Positions 1 through 6,287 are shown, numbered from the stretch's first letter. The stretch: 11,704 nt of DNA from Sphingomonas sp. (GCA_030146605.1 JASLBO010000283.1:1-11704); one strand, 5' to 3'. The notes: generated by a model from the letters alone, not told the origin. Numbers and translations are program-made.

Positions 1-235
1 CCAGTGCGTCGACATATTGCCCGGCGATCGCGGCGCGCAGCGTATCGCGGCTTTGCCCGAGCGCGGCCCAGGCGCGGGCAGCGCTGTCGTCTGGCATGTC
101 GAGTGCGGCGAGCAGGAAATGCTGGGCATCGGGCTCGGCCATGCCTTCGGTACGCGCCAACGCCTCGGCTGCCCGGCAAAGCGTTGCGATGCCCGCCATG
201 TCGCGCGCGCGGCGGCGAAGTGCTTGAAACATCAT
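1..235 (-). CDS. Clp N-terminal-domain protein (partial, C-terminus outside window)
   Basis: My translation of the minus strand starts MMFQALRRRARDMAG and stays open for 78 codons to the left edge. The stretch EPDAQHFLLAALDMPDDSAA, followed by a WAALG turn, resembles one repeat of the Clp N-terminal (Clp_N, ClpA/ClpC N-domain) fold, which in Clp ATPases binds substrates or adaptors. No ATPase part is visible, so this may be a free-standing Clp_N protein or the start of a longer one. The start ATG (235-233) overlaps the TGA of the upstream helix-turn-helix gene in an ATGA, so the two should be translationally coupled; a second ATG follows immediately. Family assignment is from pattern recognition only. 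Function is unknown; a role in proteolysis or protein quality control is inference. Confidence 0.6.
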   Translation of the reverse strand, partial: MMFQALRRRARDMAGIATLCRAAEALARTEGMAEPDAQHFLLAALDMPDDSAARAWAALGQSRDTLRAAIAGQYVDAL

Positions 236-447
236 TGATCTCCCTTGGTGATGAGGTGGGCAAGCCGCTTGTGCGCGGCCTGACGGGTCACTCCCAGCGC
301 CCCGGCGACGTCCGCCCAGCTCCAGCCGGCGGCGAGCGCCACACGCACTGCGCGACGTTCGAGCCCGTCGGCAAGCCGGCGCAGCGCGAGCACCGCGGCC
401 AAAGCGGCTTCGGGATCGTCGGGGGAGGGGAGGTCGCTTGGGGTCAT
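232..447 (-). CDS. Small helix-turn-helix protein, putative autoregulator of the Clp_N gene
   Basis: A 71-residue protein starting MTPSDLPSPDDPEAAL. Residues about 20-65 form a helical region ending in a helix-turn-helix: AGWSWADVAGALGVTRQAAH has the turn Gly and the Ser/Thr-Arg-Gln recognition helix typical of sigma-region-4/MarR-like HTHs. An upstream in-frame TTG at 456 is possible, but the ATG at 447 is preferred. No Shine-Dalgarno is seen before 447. Two palindromes (452-467 and 478-493) end just 5 bases upstream, so the mRNA may be leaderless and the protein probably represses itself and the downstream Clp_N gene. I recall similar HTH plus Clp_N pairs in actinobacteria, which should be checked. 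DNA binding is well supported by the motif; the target is inferred from position. Confidence 0.65.
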   Translation of the reverse strand: MTPSDLPSPDDPEAALAAVLALRRLADGLERRAVRVALAAGWSWADVAGALGVTRQAAHKRLAHLITKGDQ

Positions 448-451
448 GTGT

Positions 452-467
452 GTCAACTAAGGTTGAC
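452..467. promoter_or_regulatory. Operator-like palindrome 1 (GTCAAC..GTTGAC)
   Basis: The sequence GTCAACTAAGGTTGAC has perfect 6-base arms around a 4-base centre. Read on the minus strand it differs from the second site (478-493) at a single base. It lies 5 bases before the ATG at 447 of the HTH gene, overlapping where a -10 element would fall. A protein bound here would block transcription start. The HTH protein itself is the obvious candidate binder, by position only. Confidence 0.6.
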
Positions 468-477
468 GGGGTCGGGT

Positions 478-493
478 GTCAACCTTGGTTGAC
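478..493. promoter_or_regulatory. Operator-like palindrome 2, with -35-like TTGACA on minus strand
   Basis: The sequence GTCAACCTTGGTTGAC has perfect 7-base arms and a 2-base centre. Its start is 26 bases from the start of site 1, about two and a half helical turns, so two dimers would not sit on exactly the same face. On the minus strand TTGACA (482-477) could be a -35 element. A weak -10 (TAGTTG, 459-454) lies 17 bases downstream, which would put the transcription start at or next to the ATG at 447. Confidence 0.6.
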
Positions 494-918
494 GAGACGA
501 CGGTCGGCAGCTCAGATCCGCCGCTTGCTTGGCATCGCCTGCCGGTTCCAGTTCCTCCCTCGCGAAGCGGGCGAGGTGGACCACGAAGGGGTGGAGGGGC
601 GTGCCGCGAGCGACGTACTGGCGGCCAGGCTCCCTCCGTCACGCTGCGCGTGCCACCTCCCCGCTTCGCGAGAAGCTGCACGGCCTCGCATTCGAGGTGA
701 TCGATGCGCCGCGTACGCTGAAGCTCGACATGGTGCTCTCGCAGACACCAGGCTGGGATCGCCGAGCGGGGGCCATGTTCCCCTGTCCGCAACGTTCACT
801 CCTGTGGCGCGCGAGGAGACGATGCCGTCCCGATCCGTGCGCGTGTCCGCGACCAAGCCGCGCGCGCTTCTCGCGGCGGCGCTCCTTGAGGCGAGCCTGG
901 CTAGGCCTGGCGTGCCGG
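494..918. other. Gene-poor intergenic region downstream of arsH
   Basis: No convincing gene is seen between the HTH operators and the end of arsH. Frames are open on both strands only because of high GC. The stretch contains the inverted repeat described separately (554-675). An ATG at 822 preceded by AGGAG opens a 77-codon plus-strand frame, but its C-terminal half is Arg/Pro/Ser-rich and it overlaps the arsH 3' end antisense, so I do not call it. The 14-base palindrome at 914-927 covers the arsH stop codon but lacks a U-tract. Confidence 0.5.
554..675. repeat. Intergenic imperfect inverted repeat (REP/MITE-like)
   Basis: The left arm (about 554-579) contains TCGCGAAGCGGGCGAGGTGG. The right arm (about 653-675), reverse complemented, contains TCGCGAAGCGGGGAGGTGG, a match apart from one indel. 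The interior, about 73 bases, carries CTCCCTCCGTCACGCTGCGC near the right arm, a style I recall from dispersed intergenic palindromes in sphingomonad genomes. There is no open frame resembling a transposase. It may be a non-autonomous dispersed repeat or an RNA hairpin. Copy number cannot be judged from this window. Confidence 0.5.
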
Positions 919-1680
919 CTAGCCGGCCGTTGTCGTCGAAGAGGAGAGTGCCCCGGCAGCCAGTTCGGCCGCGGCATCGACCCGCAAGCCGGTCGCTTTC
1001 CGCTCGGAGTAGCGATCCACAAGCTGACCTGCGTGTGGCCGCAGGAGCACGGTAAAACGGACCAGCTCTTCCATCACATCGACGAGGCGGTCGTAATAGC
1101 TGGACGGCTTCATCCGGCCCGCCTCGTCGAATTCCTTGTACGCCATCGCCACGGAGGACTGGTTTGGAATGGTGAACATCCGCATCCAGCGGCCCAGCAG
1201 GCGCAGCGTGTTGACTGCGTTGAACGACTGCGATCCGCCGGAAACCTGCATGACCGCCAGAGTTCGGCCTTGCGTCGGGCGCATGCCCTTCAACTCGAGC
1301 GGCAGATGATCGATCTGCGCCTTCATGATTCCGGAGATCTGGCCATGACGTTCAGGGCTGCACCAGACCTGGCCTTCGGACCACATCGAGAGTTCGCGAA
1401 GCTGGTGGACCGCCGGGTGATCGTCGCCCGATACCTGGTCGGGCAGCGGAAGGTCCGTGGGATCGAAGATGCGGGTCTCCGCGCCGAAGAACTGCAGCAC
1501 GCGCGCCGCCTCCTCGACGGCGAGGCGGGAGAAGGAACGCGCGCGGAGTGAACCGTACAGCAACAGGATGCGTGGCGGAGGCTCGTCGTTGCCGAGGCCG
1601 GTTCCAGGCCGCCGGAGGATATAAGCGGGGTCGAGCGCCGGAAGCACGTCCGGATCGCCAAGGGTGCGCAGGCGGCTCAT
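919..1680 (-). CDS. arsH: ArsH, NADPH-dependent FMN reductase / organoarsenical oxidase
   Basis: A 253-residue flavoprotein of the ArsH family. In characterised members it uses NADPH and FMN and oxidises toxic trivalent methyl- or aryl-arsenicals to less toxic pentavalent forms in the cytoplasm. Diagnostic features are the N-terminal [17 protein letters not shown], the FMN phosphate loop [12 protein letters not shown] at about residues 43-54, the SPERHG loop, and [16 protein letters not shown] in the C-terminal half. I chose the ATG at 1680 because AAAGGAAT precedes it by a few bases and family proteins begin there. An in-frame ATG at 1713 overlaps the acr3 TGA (ATGA) and would add 11 residues; given the overlaps elsewhere in the operon it remains possible. 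The C-terminus has a low-complexity SSSTTT tail. Last gene of the ars operon. Confidence 0.93.
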   Translation of the reverse strand: MSRLRTLGDPDVLPALDPAYILRRPGTGLGNDEPPPRILLLYGSLRARSFSRLAVEEAARVLQFFGAETRIFDPTDLPLPDQVSGDDHPAVHQLRELSMWSEGQVWCSPERHGQISGIMKAQIDHLPLELKGMRPTQGRTLAVMQVSGGSQSFNAVNTLRLLGRWMRMFTIPNQSSVAMAYKEFDEAGRMKPSSYYDRLVDVMEELVRFTVLLRPHAGQLVDRYSERKATGLRVDAAAELAAGALSSSTTTAG

Positions 1681-1709
1681 GATATTCCTTTGGTAGACAA
1701 CGTGAAATC

Positions 1710-2765
1710 TCATCCGCGTGCCCCGGCCTCATACCAGGGGCGGGTCCGCTTCACGATCGACACGACCGACAACATCACTGGCACCTCGACGAGCACGCCG
1801 ACGACCGTGGCGAGCGCGGCACCCGACTTCAGCCCGAACAGCGAGATCGCCGCTGCCACGGCGAGCTCGAAGAAGTTGGACGCGCCGATCAGCGCGGAAG
1901 GGGCCGCGACGCACCAGGCCACCCCGAAGCGGCGGCTCATCCAATAGGCCAGCCCGGCATTGAAATAGACTTGGATGAGGATCGGCACGGCAATCAGCGC
2001 GATCACCAGCGGATGTGCGATGATGGCCTCGCCCTGGAATCCGAACAGCAGCACCAGGGTCGTCAGTAGCGCGATCAGGGACAGCGGTCCAAGCCGGCCG
2101 AGCAAGCCGTCCAGGCCCGGCTGACCGGCCGCCGAAAGGACCGCCCGGCGGAGGAGCTGGGCGACGAATACCGGGACCACTATATACAATCCGACCGAGA
2201 TCAGCAGCGTGTCCCATGGCACGGTGATCGACGCGACCCCGAGCAAAAGCGCAACCAAGGGTGCAAATGCGAACACCATGATGATATCGTTCAGCGCGAC
2301 CTGGCTCAGCGTGTAGGTCGGGTCGCCGTCGCAGAGATTGGACCACACGAACACCATGGCGGTGCACGGAGCCGCGGCGAGCAGGATCAGCCCGGCGATG
2401 TACGAGCTTATCTCGCTTTCCGGCAAGAGCGACCGGAAGAGGAATCCGAGGAAGAACGTGCCCAGCATCGCCATCGAGAAGGGCTTCACCGCCCAGTTGA
2501 TGAAGAGCGTGACGCCGACACCCTTCCAGTGGCGCCGGACCGACCCGAGCGCGGTCAGGTCGATCTTGAGCAGCATCGGGATGATCATCAGCCAGATCAG
2601 CACTGCGACGACGAGGTTGACCTTCGCCACTTCCGCAGCGGCGATCGTCGCGAAAAGGTGGGGCAGCGCGTAGCCTAGCGCGATCCCGACGACGATGCAC
2701 ACCGCGACCCAGACGCTGAGATAACGTTCGAAACTGGCCATCGGGGCCTTCACGGCGGCGCTCAT
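1710..2765 (-). CDS. acr3: Acr3 arsenite efflux permease
   Basis: A 351-residue polytopic inner-membrane protein of the Acr3 (BART superfamily) type, which exports arsenite using the proton gradient. It shows about ten hydrophobic segments. The conserved TM4 motif [11 protein letters not shown] carries the essential Cys (Cys134). Glutamates known to be conserved in this family are at Glu300 ([10 protein letters not shown]) and Glu327 (VLVEVP). Length matches the usual bacterial Acr3 of about 350. The frame is open about 350 bases further upstream, but that stretch is antisense-like, Arg-rich and overlaps the GNAT gene. The ATG at 2765 overlaps the TGA of the preceding GNAT gene (ATGA), indicating translational coupling. 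The sister family ArsB is excluded by the TM4 motif and length. No ArsA ATPase gene is present, so transport is probably secondary. Confidence 0.95.
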   Translation of the reverse strand: MSAAVKAPMASFERYLSVWVAVCIVVGIALGYALPHLFATIAAAEVAKVNLVVAVLIWLMIIPMLLKIDLTALGSVRRHWKGVGVTLFINWAVKPFSMAMLGTFFLGFLFRSLLPESEISSYIAGLILLAAAPCTAMVFVWSNLCDGDPTYTLSQVALNDIIMVFAFAPLVALLLGVASITVPWDTLLISVGLYIVVPVFVAQLLRRAVLSAAGQPGLDGLLGRLGPLSLIALLTTLVLLFGFQGEAIIAHPLVIALIAVPILIQVYFNAGLAYWMSRRFGVAWCVAAPSALIGASNFFELAVAAAISLFGLKSGAALATVVGVLVEVPVMLSVVSIVKRTRPWYEAGARG

Positions 2766-3289
2766 TGCGCTGCGGGGCTGGTGGAAGACCCGTCTCCCAG
2801 CGCGATTTGCATATAGACGCTGTCCAGCCAGCGGCCAGCCTTCCACCCCATCGCGGGAAGACGCCCGGCATGCTCGAAGCCCAAAGCCGCGTGGAGCGCG
2901 ATTGACGCGGGCTCGGCACCACCGATCACGGCGACCATCTGCCTGAAGCCCTGGTCTGTTGCTGCCGTCATCAATGCGGCCAGCAGCGCGCGGCCAATCC
3001 CCCGTCGCACATGGTCGACGGAGACATAGATGCTGTCTTCGCAGGAAAATGCGTAGGCCGGACGATCGCGGAACTGGGTCGCGTAGCCATAGCCCAGAAC
3101 GACCTCGTCCTCGCACGCGACGAGGAACGGCCAGTCCTTAGACCCGATGTGCTCGATCTTCTCGCGGGTAGCTGCGGCCGACGGCAGCACCGTCTCATAG
3201 GTCGCTGTGCCGTGGAGCACGTGATGTGCGTAGATTCCGCCGATGGCGGTCGCATCTTCAGGCGCGGCGGAACGAATTGTGAGGGTCAC
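2762..3289 (-). CDS. GNAT N-acetyltransferase, ArsN/phosphinothricin-acetyltransferase type
   Basis: A 175-residue GNAT-fold acetyltransferase starting VTLTIRSAAPEDA. The acetyl-CoA pyrophosphate loop is RRGIGR (residues 95-100) after the beta-4 strand SIYVSVD. The C-terminal LHAALGFEHAGRLPAMGWK and GRWLDSVYMQ are typical of the phosphinothricin acetyltransferase/ArsN1 branch, which acetylates amino-acid-like toxins such as phosphinothricin and arsinothricin. The GTG start at 3289 overlaps the arsC TGA (GTGA), and the gene's own TGA overlaps the acr3 ATG. This full embedding between arsC and acr3 argues for an arsenic-related substrate. The longer open frame to 3385 has no better start. GNAT assignment is firm; the substrate is inferred from family resemblance and neighbours. 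Confidence 0.85.
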   Translation of the reverse strand: MTLTIRSAAPEDATAIGGIYAHHVLHGTATYETVLPSAAATREKIEHIGSKDWPFLVACEDEVVLGYGYATQFRDRPAYAFSCEDSIYVSVDHVRRGIGRALLAALMTAATDQGFRQMVAVIGGAEPASIALHAALGFEHAGRLPAMGWKAGRWLDSVYMQIALGDGSSTSPAAQ

Positions 3290-3699
3290 TCGGGAGACGA
3301 GCCCACGATCTGCCCGTCCTCCTTGATGAAGGGAGAGCGCTGCGGCGCGTCCAGCAACTCCAGCACGACCTCGGACGGCCGGCACAGCTTCACGCCCAGC
3401 GGCGAAACCACGATCGGTCGATTGATCAGGATGGGGTGATCCATCATCGCGTCAGTGAGATCGTCGTCACCGAGCGCCAGATCTCCGAGACCGAGTTCGG
3501 CAAAGGGGGTGCCCTTCTCGCGAAGCAATGCCCGGGGGGATATTCCCATGCGCGTGATCAGAGACACGAGCATCCGCCGCGACGGGGGGGTCTTCAGATA
3601 CTCGATAACGTGCGGTTCGATCCCTGCATTACGGATCATCGCGAGCGTGTTGCGCGACGTTCCGCAATCCGGATTATGGTAGATGACGATGTCGGTCAC
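3286..3699 (-). CDS. arsC: Glutaredoxin-coupled arsenate reductase ArsC
   Basis: A 137-residue cytoplasmic enzyme that reduces arsenate to arsenite with glutathione and glutaredoxin, supplying arsenite to Acr3. It begins VTDIVIYHNPDCGTSRNT and closely follows the R773 plasmid ArsC pattern: catalytic Cys12 in HNPDCGTSRN, and arginines at 60 (ALLR), 94 (LINR) and 107 (LCRPSEVVLELL), all at the positions known for R773 ArsC. The GTG start at 3699 is supported by AAGGAA about 6 bases upstream and by a GTGA overlap with the arsR stop. An upstream extension of the same frame to 4092 is out-of-frame arsR sequence and is not real. Second structural gene of the operon after arsR. Confidence 0.96.
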   Translation of the reverse strand: MTDIVIYHNPDCGTSRNTLAMIRNAGIEPHVIEYLKTPPSRRMLVSLITRMGISPRALLREKGTPFAELGLGDLALGDDDLTDAMMDHPILINRPIVVSPLGVKLCRPSEVVLELLDAPQRSPFIKEDGQIVGSSPE

Positions 3700-4052
3700 T
3701 GGATTTCCTTCGATTGACAGCAGGCCGCCCTGGCCACCACGTCCGCAAGCGGAGCGCAGATCTCCAGGCTCCCCGCGCAACAATCCTCCATGAGAAATGC
3801 GAGCAGGCTGGTCATATGGCTGTAGGCGGCGGTGTAGATAATCGAACGCCCTGCGCGGCGTGAGGTGACTAGACCGGCATGGCCAAGGATCGTCAGGTTG
3901 CCCGACAAGGTTTGGGGCACATGACCCGTCACGCGAGCTATCTCGCCGGACGCCATGCCTTCCTTGCCCGCACGGACAAGCAGACGAAACACTTCGAGAC
4001 GTCCCGGATGGGCTAGCGCGGATAATGCTGACACGGCAGCATTGGCGTCCAT
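3696..4052 (-). CDS. arsR: ArsR-family As(III)-responsive repressor
   Basis: A 118-residue winged-helix repressor of the ArsR/SmtB family. MDANAAVSALSALAHPGRLE is the usual N-terminal helix. GEIARVTGHVPQTLSGNLTI is the DNA-binding helix-turn-helix, and VTSRRAGRSIIYTA is the wing. It lacks the classical CxC site in the recognition helix. It has Cys91-Cys92 and Cys99 in a C-terminal EDCCAGSLEICAP segment plus Cys111-Cys112, the layout of ArsR proteins that bind arsenite with C-terminal cysteines. The ATG at 4052 shares one base with the TGA of the upstream 49-codon ORF (TGATG). An ATG at 4097 would add 15 residues but lacks family support. The arsC GTG overlaps its stop. It presumably represses its own operon. 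Confidence 0.93.
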   Translation of the reverse strand: MDANAAVSALSALAHPGRLEVFRLLVRAGKEGMASGEIARVTGHVPQTLSGNLTILGHAGLVTSRRAGRSIIYTAAYSHMTSLLAFLMEDCCAGSLEICAPLADVVARAACCQSKEIQ

Positions 4053-4201
4053 CAGCGGCACGCCCGCACAGCGGCCTTCGTCTGCGCACCACAACATCTG
4101 CCGGCGACCAGCGCAGACAGCGCTATCTCCTCGCCGTAGCTGGTTGCCTCGATCGACCGGAAGCGGTCGATCGCATTAATGTGTAGATGCATGCTCTTCA
4201 T
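4052..4201 (-). CDS. 49-residue leader ORF upstream of arsR, unrecognised
   Basis: Translating from the ATG at 4201 gives MKSMHLHINAIDRFRSIEAT, continuing SYGEEIALSALVAGRCCGAQ and TKAAVRACR, then TGA overlapping the arsR ATG by one base. AGGG lies about 8 bases upstream of the ATG. The proposed ars promoter would start transcription about 20 bases before this ORF, so ribosomes would meet it first. It contains three cysteines (CC at 36-37, C48). I recognise no family. It could be a coupled leader peptide, a short real protein, or the stub of a lost gene. A 9-base-arm inverted repeat (4150-4173) lies inside it. Confidence 0.4.
   Translation of the reverse strand: MKSMHLHINAIDRFRSIEATSYGEEIALSALVAGRCCGAQTKAAVRACR
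4150..4173. repeat. Inverted repeat CGATCGACC-6-GGTCGATCG
   Basis: Perfect 9-base arms (4150-4158 and 4165-4173) flank the 6-base loop GGAAGC. It lies within the 49-codon leader ORF, between the proposed ars promoter and arsR. In RNA it would form a strong hairpin in the 5' part of the ars transcript; as DNA it could be a second regulator site. No U-tract follows, so it is not a classic terminator. Confidence 0.5.
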
Positions 4202-4375
4202 GGGCAAGACCCTGTCAAACGAAACTACGGATATACCCGAAATATCGGTTTGTCAATGGGAAGTGGGTCGCAGCCGACACTTGGGAGCGATCGCGGCCGC
4301 GCTCCACAGCTCCGCGTTGGCCGCGCTAGGTTAGGCCATGCGGGGCAAAGGCTGCGCGTCTCGACGAAGGATTGG
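4202..4375. other. Divergent intergenic region between ars and DoxX/PhoX operons
   Basis: Carries the ars promoter (4228-4256). Towards the DoxX gene there is an inverted repeat GGAGCG-10-CGCTCC (4284-4305) and a ribosome site GAAGGA (4366-4371). I see no clear plus-strand -35/-10 pair. The DoxX frame is open through this region back to 4187, but that extension overlaps the ars leader and has no membrane or family character. Confidence 0.5.
4228..4256 (-). promoter_or_regulatory. Proposed ars operon promoter with ArsR-operator-like palindrome
   Basis: On the minus strand TTGACA (4256-4251) matches the -35 consensus exactly. TATATC (4235-4230, spacing 15) or TATCCG (4233-4228, spacing 17) could serve as -10. 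Between them lies the palindrome CCGATATTTCGG (4248-4237), AT-centred like many ArsR operators, so a bound repressor would block RNA polymerase. Assignment rests on position ahead of arsR and motif resemblance. Confidence 0.5.
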
Positions 4376-4864
4376 ATGATGAACAGTTCGAGCTGGTGGA
4401 CATCGCCCGGCACCGCGACATGGTCGATCCTCATACGCCTTTCGCTCGCCGGTGTGTTCATCTTTGAGGGGCTGCAGAAGCTTACCCATGCAGACAGACT
4501 CGGCGCTGGCCGCTTTGCGAAAATCGGCATACTGGCGCCCGAGTTCTTTGGGCCGCTGGTCGGCTGCGTCGAGCTCGCGGCAGGCGTGCTGTTCCTGATC
4601 GGCTTCGCGTCGCGCGTCGCTGCCATACCGATCATTGCAATCATGATGGTTGCGATCCTGTCGACCAAGATTCCGATTCTGATCGGGCGCGAATGGGCAG
4701 GATTCAGCCTGCGCGAGCTGGACCGTTACGGCTTCCTGAGCTTCACGCACGAGACCCGCACTGACTGGGCGATGCTGATGGGCGCAATCTTCCTCTTGCT
4801 GTCAGGCTCGGGCCGATGGTCTATGGACGCGCGGCTGCATCGCGCTGATGATCAGCGCCTGTAA
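4376..4864 (+). CDS. DoxX-family membrane protein
   Basis: A 162-residue inner-membrane protein with about four hydrophobic helices (roughly residues 16-32, 55-78, 81-103 and 131-147). RLSLAGVFIFEGLQKL at the N-terminus, FFGPLVGCVELAAGVLFLIG in the middle and RTDWAMLMGAIFLLL near the C-terminus are the DoxX-family (PF07681-like) signature. Family members take part in redox or thiol-related membrane complexes, but most bacterial ones have no known job. Tandem ATGs occur at 4376 and 4379, and GAAGGA precedes them; the second has the better spacing. The stop at 4864 is 34 bases before the PhoX-family gene, so the two are probably co-transcribed. It diverges from the ars operon. Confidence 0.8.
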   Translation: MMNSSSWWTSPGTATWSILIRLSLAGVFIFEGLQKLTHADRLGAGRFAKIGILAPEFFGPLVGCVELAAGVLFLIGFASRVAAIPIIAIMMVAILSTKIPILIGREWAGFSLRELDRYGFLSFTHETRTDWAMLMGAIFLLLSGSGRWSMDARLHRADDQRL

Positions 4865-4898
4865 TCTCATTGTCGCTGTGAACCGTTAGGCGGCCTCC

Positions 4899-6287
4899 AT
4901 GCATTCTCCCGAAACCATTCCACTCGACCGCCGCTCCTTCGCGCTGGGCCTCACTTCGCTCGCTTTCTCCGGCCTCGCGCTCAGCGGCTGCGCAACGGGC
5001 AGGGTCGGCGAAGCGGCTGCTGCAGGCTATGGGCCGCTTGAGGCCGATCCGGCACGTTTGCTCGACCTTCCGGCGGGGTTCTCCTACCGCGTGATATCCT
5101 CGTTCGACGAACGCATGGATGATGGGTTCCGCGTCCCTGATCGCGCCGACGGCATGGGCGCTTTCCGTCTGGACGCCCACCGTACGGCCCTAGTGCGTAA
5201 TCATGAGCTGGGCGCCCGCCATGCCGACAAGGGGCCGTTCCGCGGGTCGTCGCGGGTCACGGGAGGGTTCGATCGCGGCGCCGATGGCGACTGGCTGCCT
5301 GGCGGCACGACCACGCTCGTCTATGACCAGCGCAGCGGCCGGGTCGAGCGCCAGCACCTCAGCCTCGTCGGCACGATCCGCAATTGCGCCGGGGGCGTCA
5401 CGCCGTGGGGCAGCTGGCTCACCTGCGAGGAGGACGTGTCGCCCCCCGGCAACGGCCTTGCCCGGGATCACGGCTGGGTGTTTGAAGTGCCTGCCGCACA
5501 TCCGGGGCTGGTCGAGGCCGTGCCGCTAAAGGCACTGGGCCGCTTCAACCATGAGGCGGCGGCGGTCGATCCCCGCACCGGCATCGTCTACCTGACCGAG
5601 GACCGGGACGACAGCCTGTTCTATCGCTTCCTGCCTGCCGAGCGGGGCCGGCTCGCCGGTGGCGGCCGGCTACAGGCGCTTGCCTTTGCGAACCCGGATT
5701 TCGGCACCGACAGCCGCAACTGGCAGGGACCGGTGCTCGCGCCCGGTGCATGGCGCGACGTACGGTGGATCGACCTCGACGGCGTCGACAGCGCCAATGA
5801 CGATCTGCGCAAACGCGGGCATGCCGCCGGTGCCGTGCGTTTCGCGCGCGGCGAGGGCATCCATTTCGGCGCGGGCGAGCTCTATTTCTGCTGCACCTCC
5901 GGCGGCGCCGCCAAGCTCAGCCAGGTGATGCGTTACCGTCCCTCCCGGAACGAAGGGAAGAGCAGCGAGGCAATAGCCCCGGGCCGACTGCAGCTGTTCG
6001 TCGAATCGACCGACGCGGCGATGCTCAATTTCGGCGACAACATCACTGTCGCCCCCAACGGGCATCTGATCGTCTGTGAGGATCAATATACCGACGTGGT
6101 GGACAATCATCTGCGTGGCATCACGCCTGATGGTCGGGTCTACGCCTTCGCCCGCTTGCATACGCAGACAGAATTAGCCGGCGCCTGTTTCTCCCCGGAC
6201 GGACATACCTTGTTCGTCAATGTGTACAGCCCCACCAAAACCTTGGTCATTACCGGTCCCTGGAACGCTCGCCAAAGCCTTGCATGA
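4899..6287 (+). CDS. PhoX-family (DUF839) Tat-exported lipoprotein phosphatase
   Basis: A 462-residue exported protein. The N-terminus has a Tat motif (DRRSFALGL, Arg11-Arg12), a hydrophobic stretch and a lipobox LSGC with Cys31, so it should be a Tat-dependent lipoprotein. The rest matches the PhoX family of Ca/Fe-dependent alkaline phosphatases: RNHE (100-103), RNCAGGVTPWGSWLTCEED (161-179), RFNHEAAAVD (215-224), EDRDD (234-238) and RGEG (317-320). As I recall the Pseudomonas fluorescens PhoX site (Cys179, Glu194, Glu273, Asp292, Arg385-x-Glu387), Cys163, Glu178, Glu219, Asp238 and Arg317-x-Glu319 fit it in spacing, so an active enzyme is likely. It is on the short side for the family. TAGGCGG precedes the ATG. 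It follows the DoxX gene by 34 bases. Substrate and regulation are unknown; no PHO box was found. Confidence 0.87.
   Translation: MHSPETIPLDRRSFALGLTSLAFSGLALSGCATGRVGEAAAAGYGPLEADPARLLDLPAGFSYRVISSFDERMDDGFRVPDRADGMGAFRLDAHRTALVRNHELGARHADKGPFRGSSRVTGGFDRGADGDWLPGGTTTLVYDQRSGRVERQHLSLVGTIRNCAGGVTPWGSWLTCEEDVSPPGNGLARDHGWVFEVPAAHPGLVEAVPLKALGRFNHEAAAVDPRTGIVYLTEDRDDSLFYRFLPAERGRLAGGGRLQALAFANPDFGTDSRNWQGPVLAPGAWRDVRWIDLDGVDSANDDLRKRGHAAGAVRFARGEGIHFGAGELYFCCTSGGAAKLSQVMRYRPSRNEGKSSEAIAPGRLQLFVESTDAAMLNFGDNITVAPNGHLIVCEDQYTDVVDNHLRGITPDGRVYAFARLHTQTELAGACFSPDGHTLFVNVYSPTKTLVITGPWNARQSLA

Noticed and set aside
914..927. Perfect 14-base palindrome GCCGGCTAGCCGGC at the arsH stop, considered as a terminator
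   Set aside because: No loop and no following U-tract; the palindrome contains the stop codon and may be chance in GC-rich sequence.
822..1055. 77-codon plus-strand ORF with AGGAG before its ATG
   Set aside because: Spacing to the ATG is only 3 bases, the second half is antisense to arsH and Arg/Pro/Ser-rich, and no family is recognised.
529..1551. 340-codon plus-strand open frame across the inverted repeat and arsH
   Set aside because: Most of it is antisense to arsH, and it crosses a non-coding repeat; no start signal or motif.
2766..3116. N-terminal extension of Acr3 to 468 residues
   Set aside because: The extension is Arg-rich, overlaps the GNAT gene out of frame, and family proteins begin near the ATG at 2765, which overlaps the GNAT stop.
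4187..4375. N-terminal extension of the DoxX protein
   Set aside because: Overlaps the ars promoter and leader on the other strand, is not membrane-like, and the ATG pair at 4376/4379 has a ribosome site.
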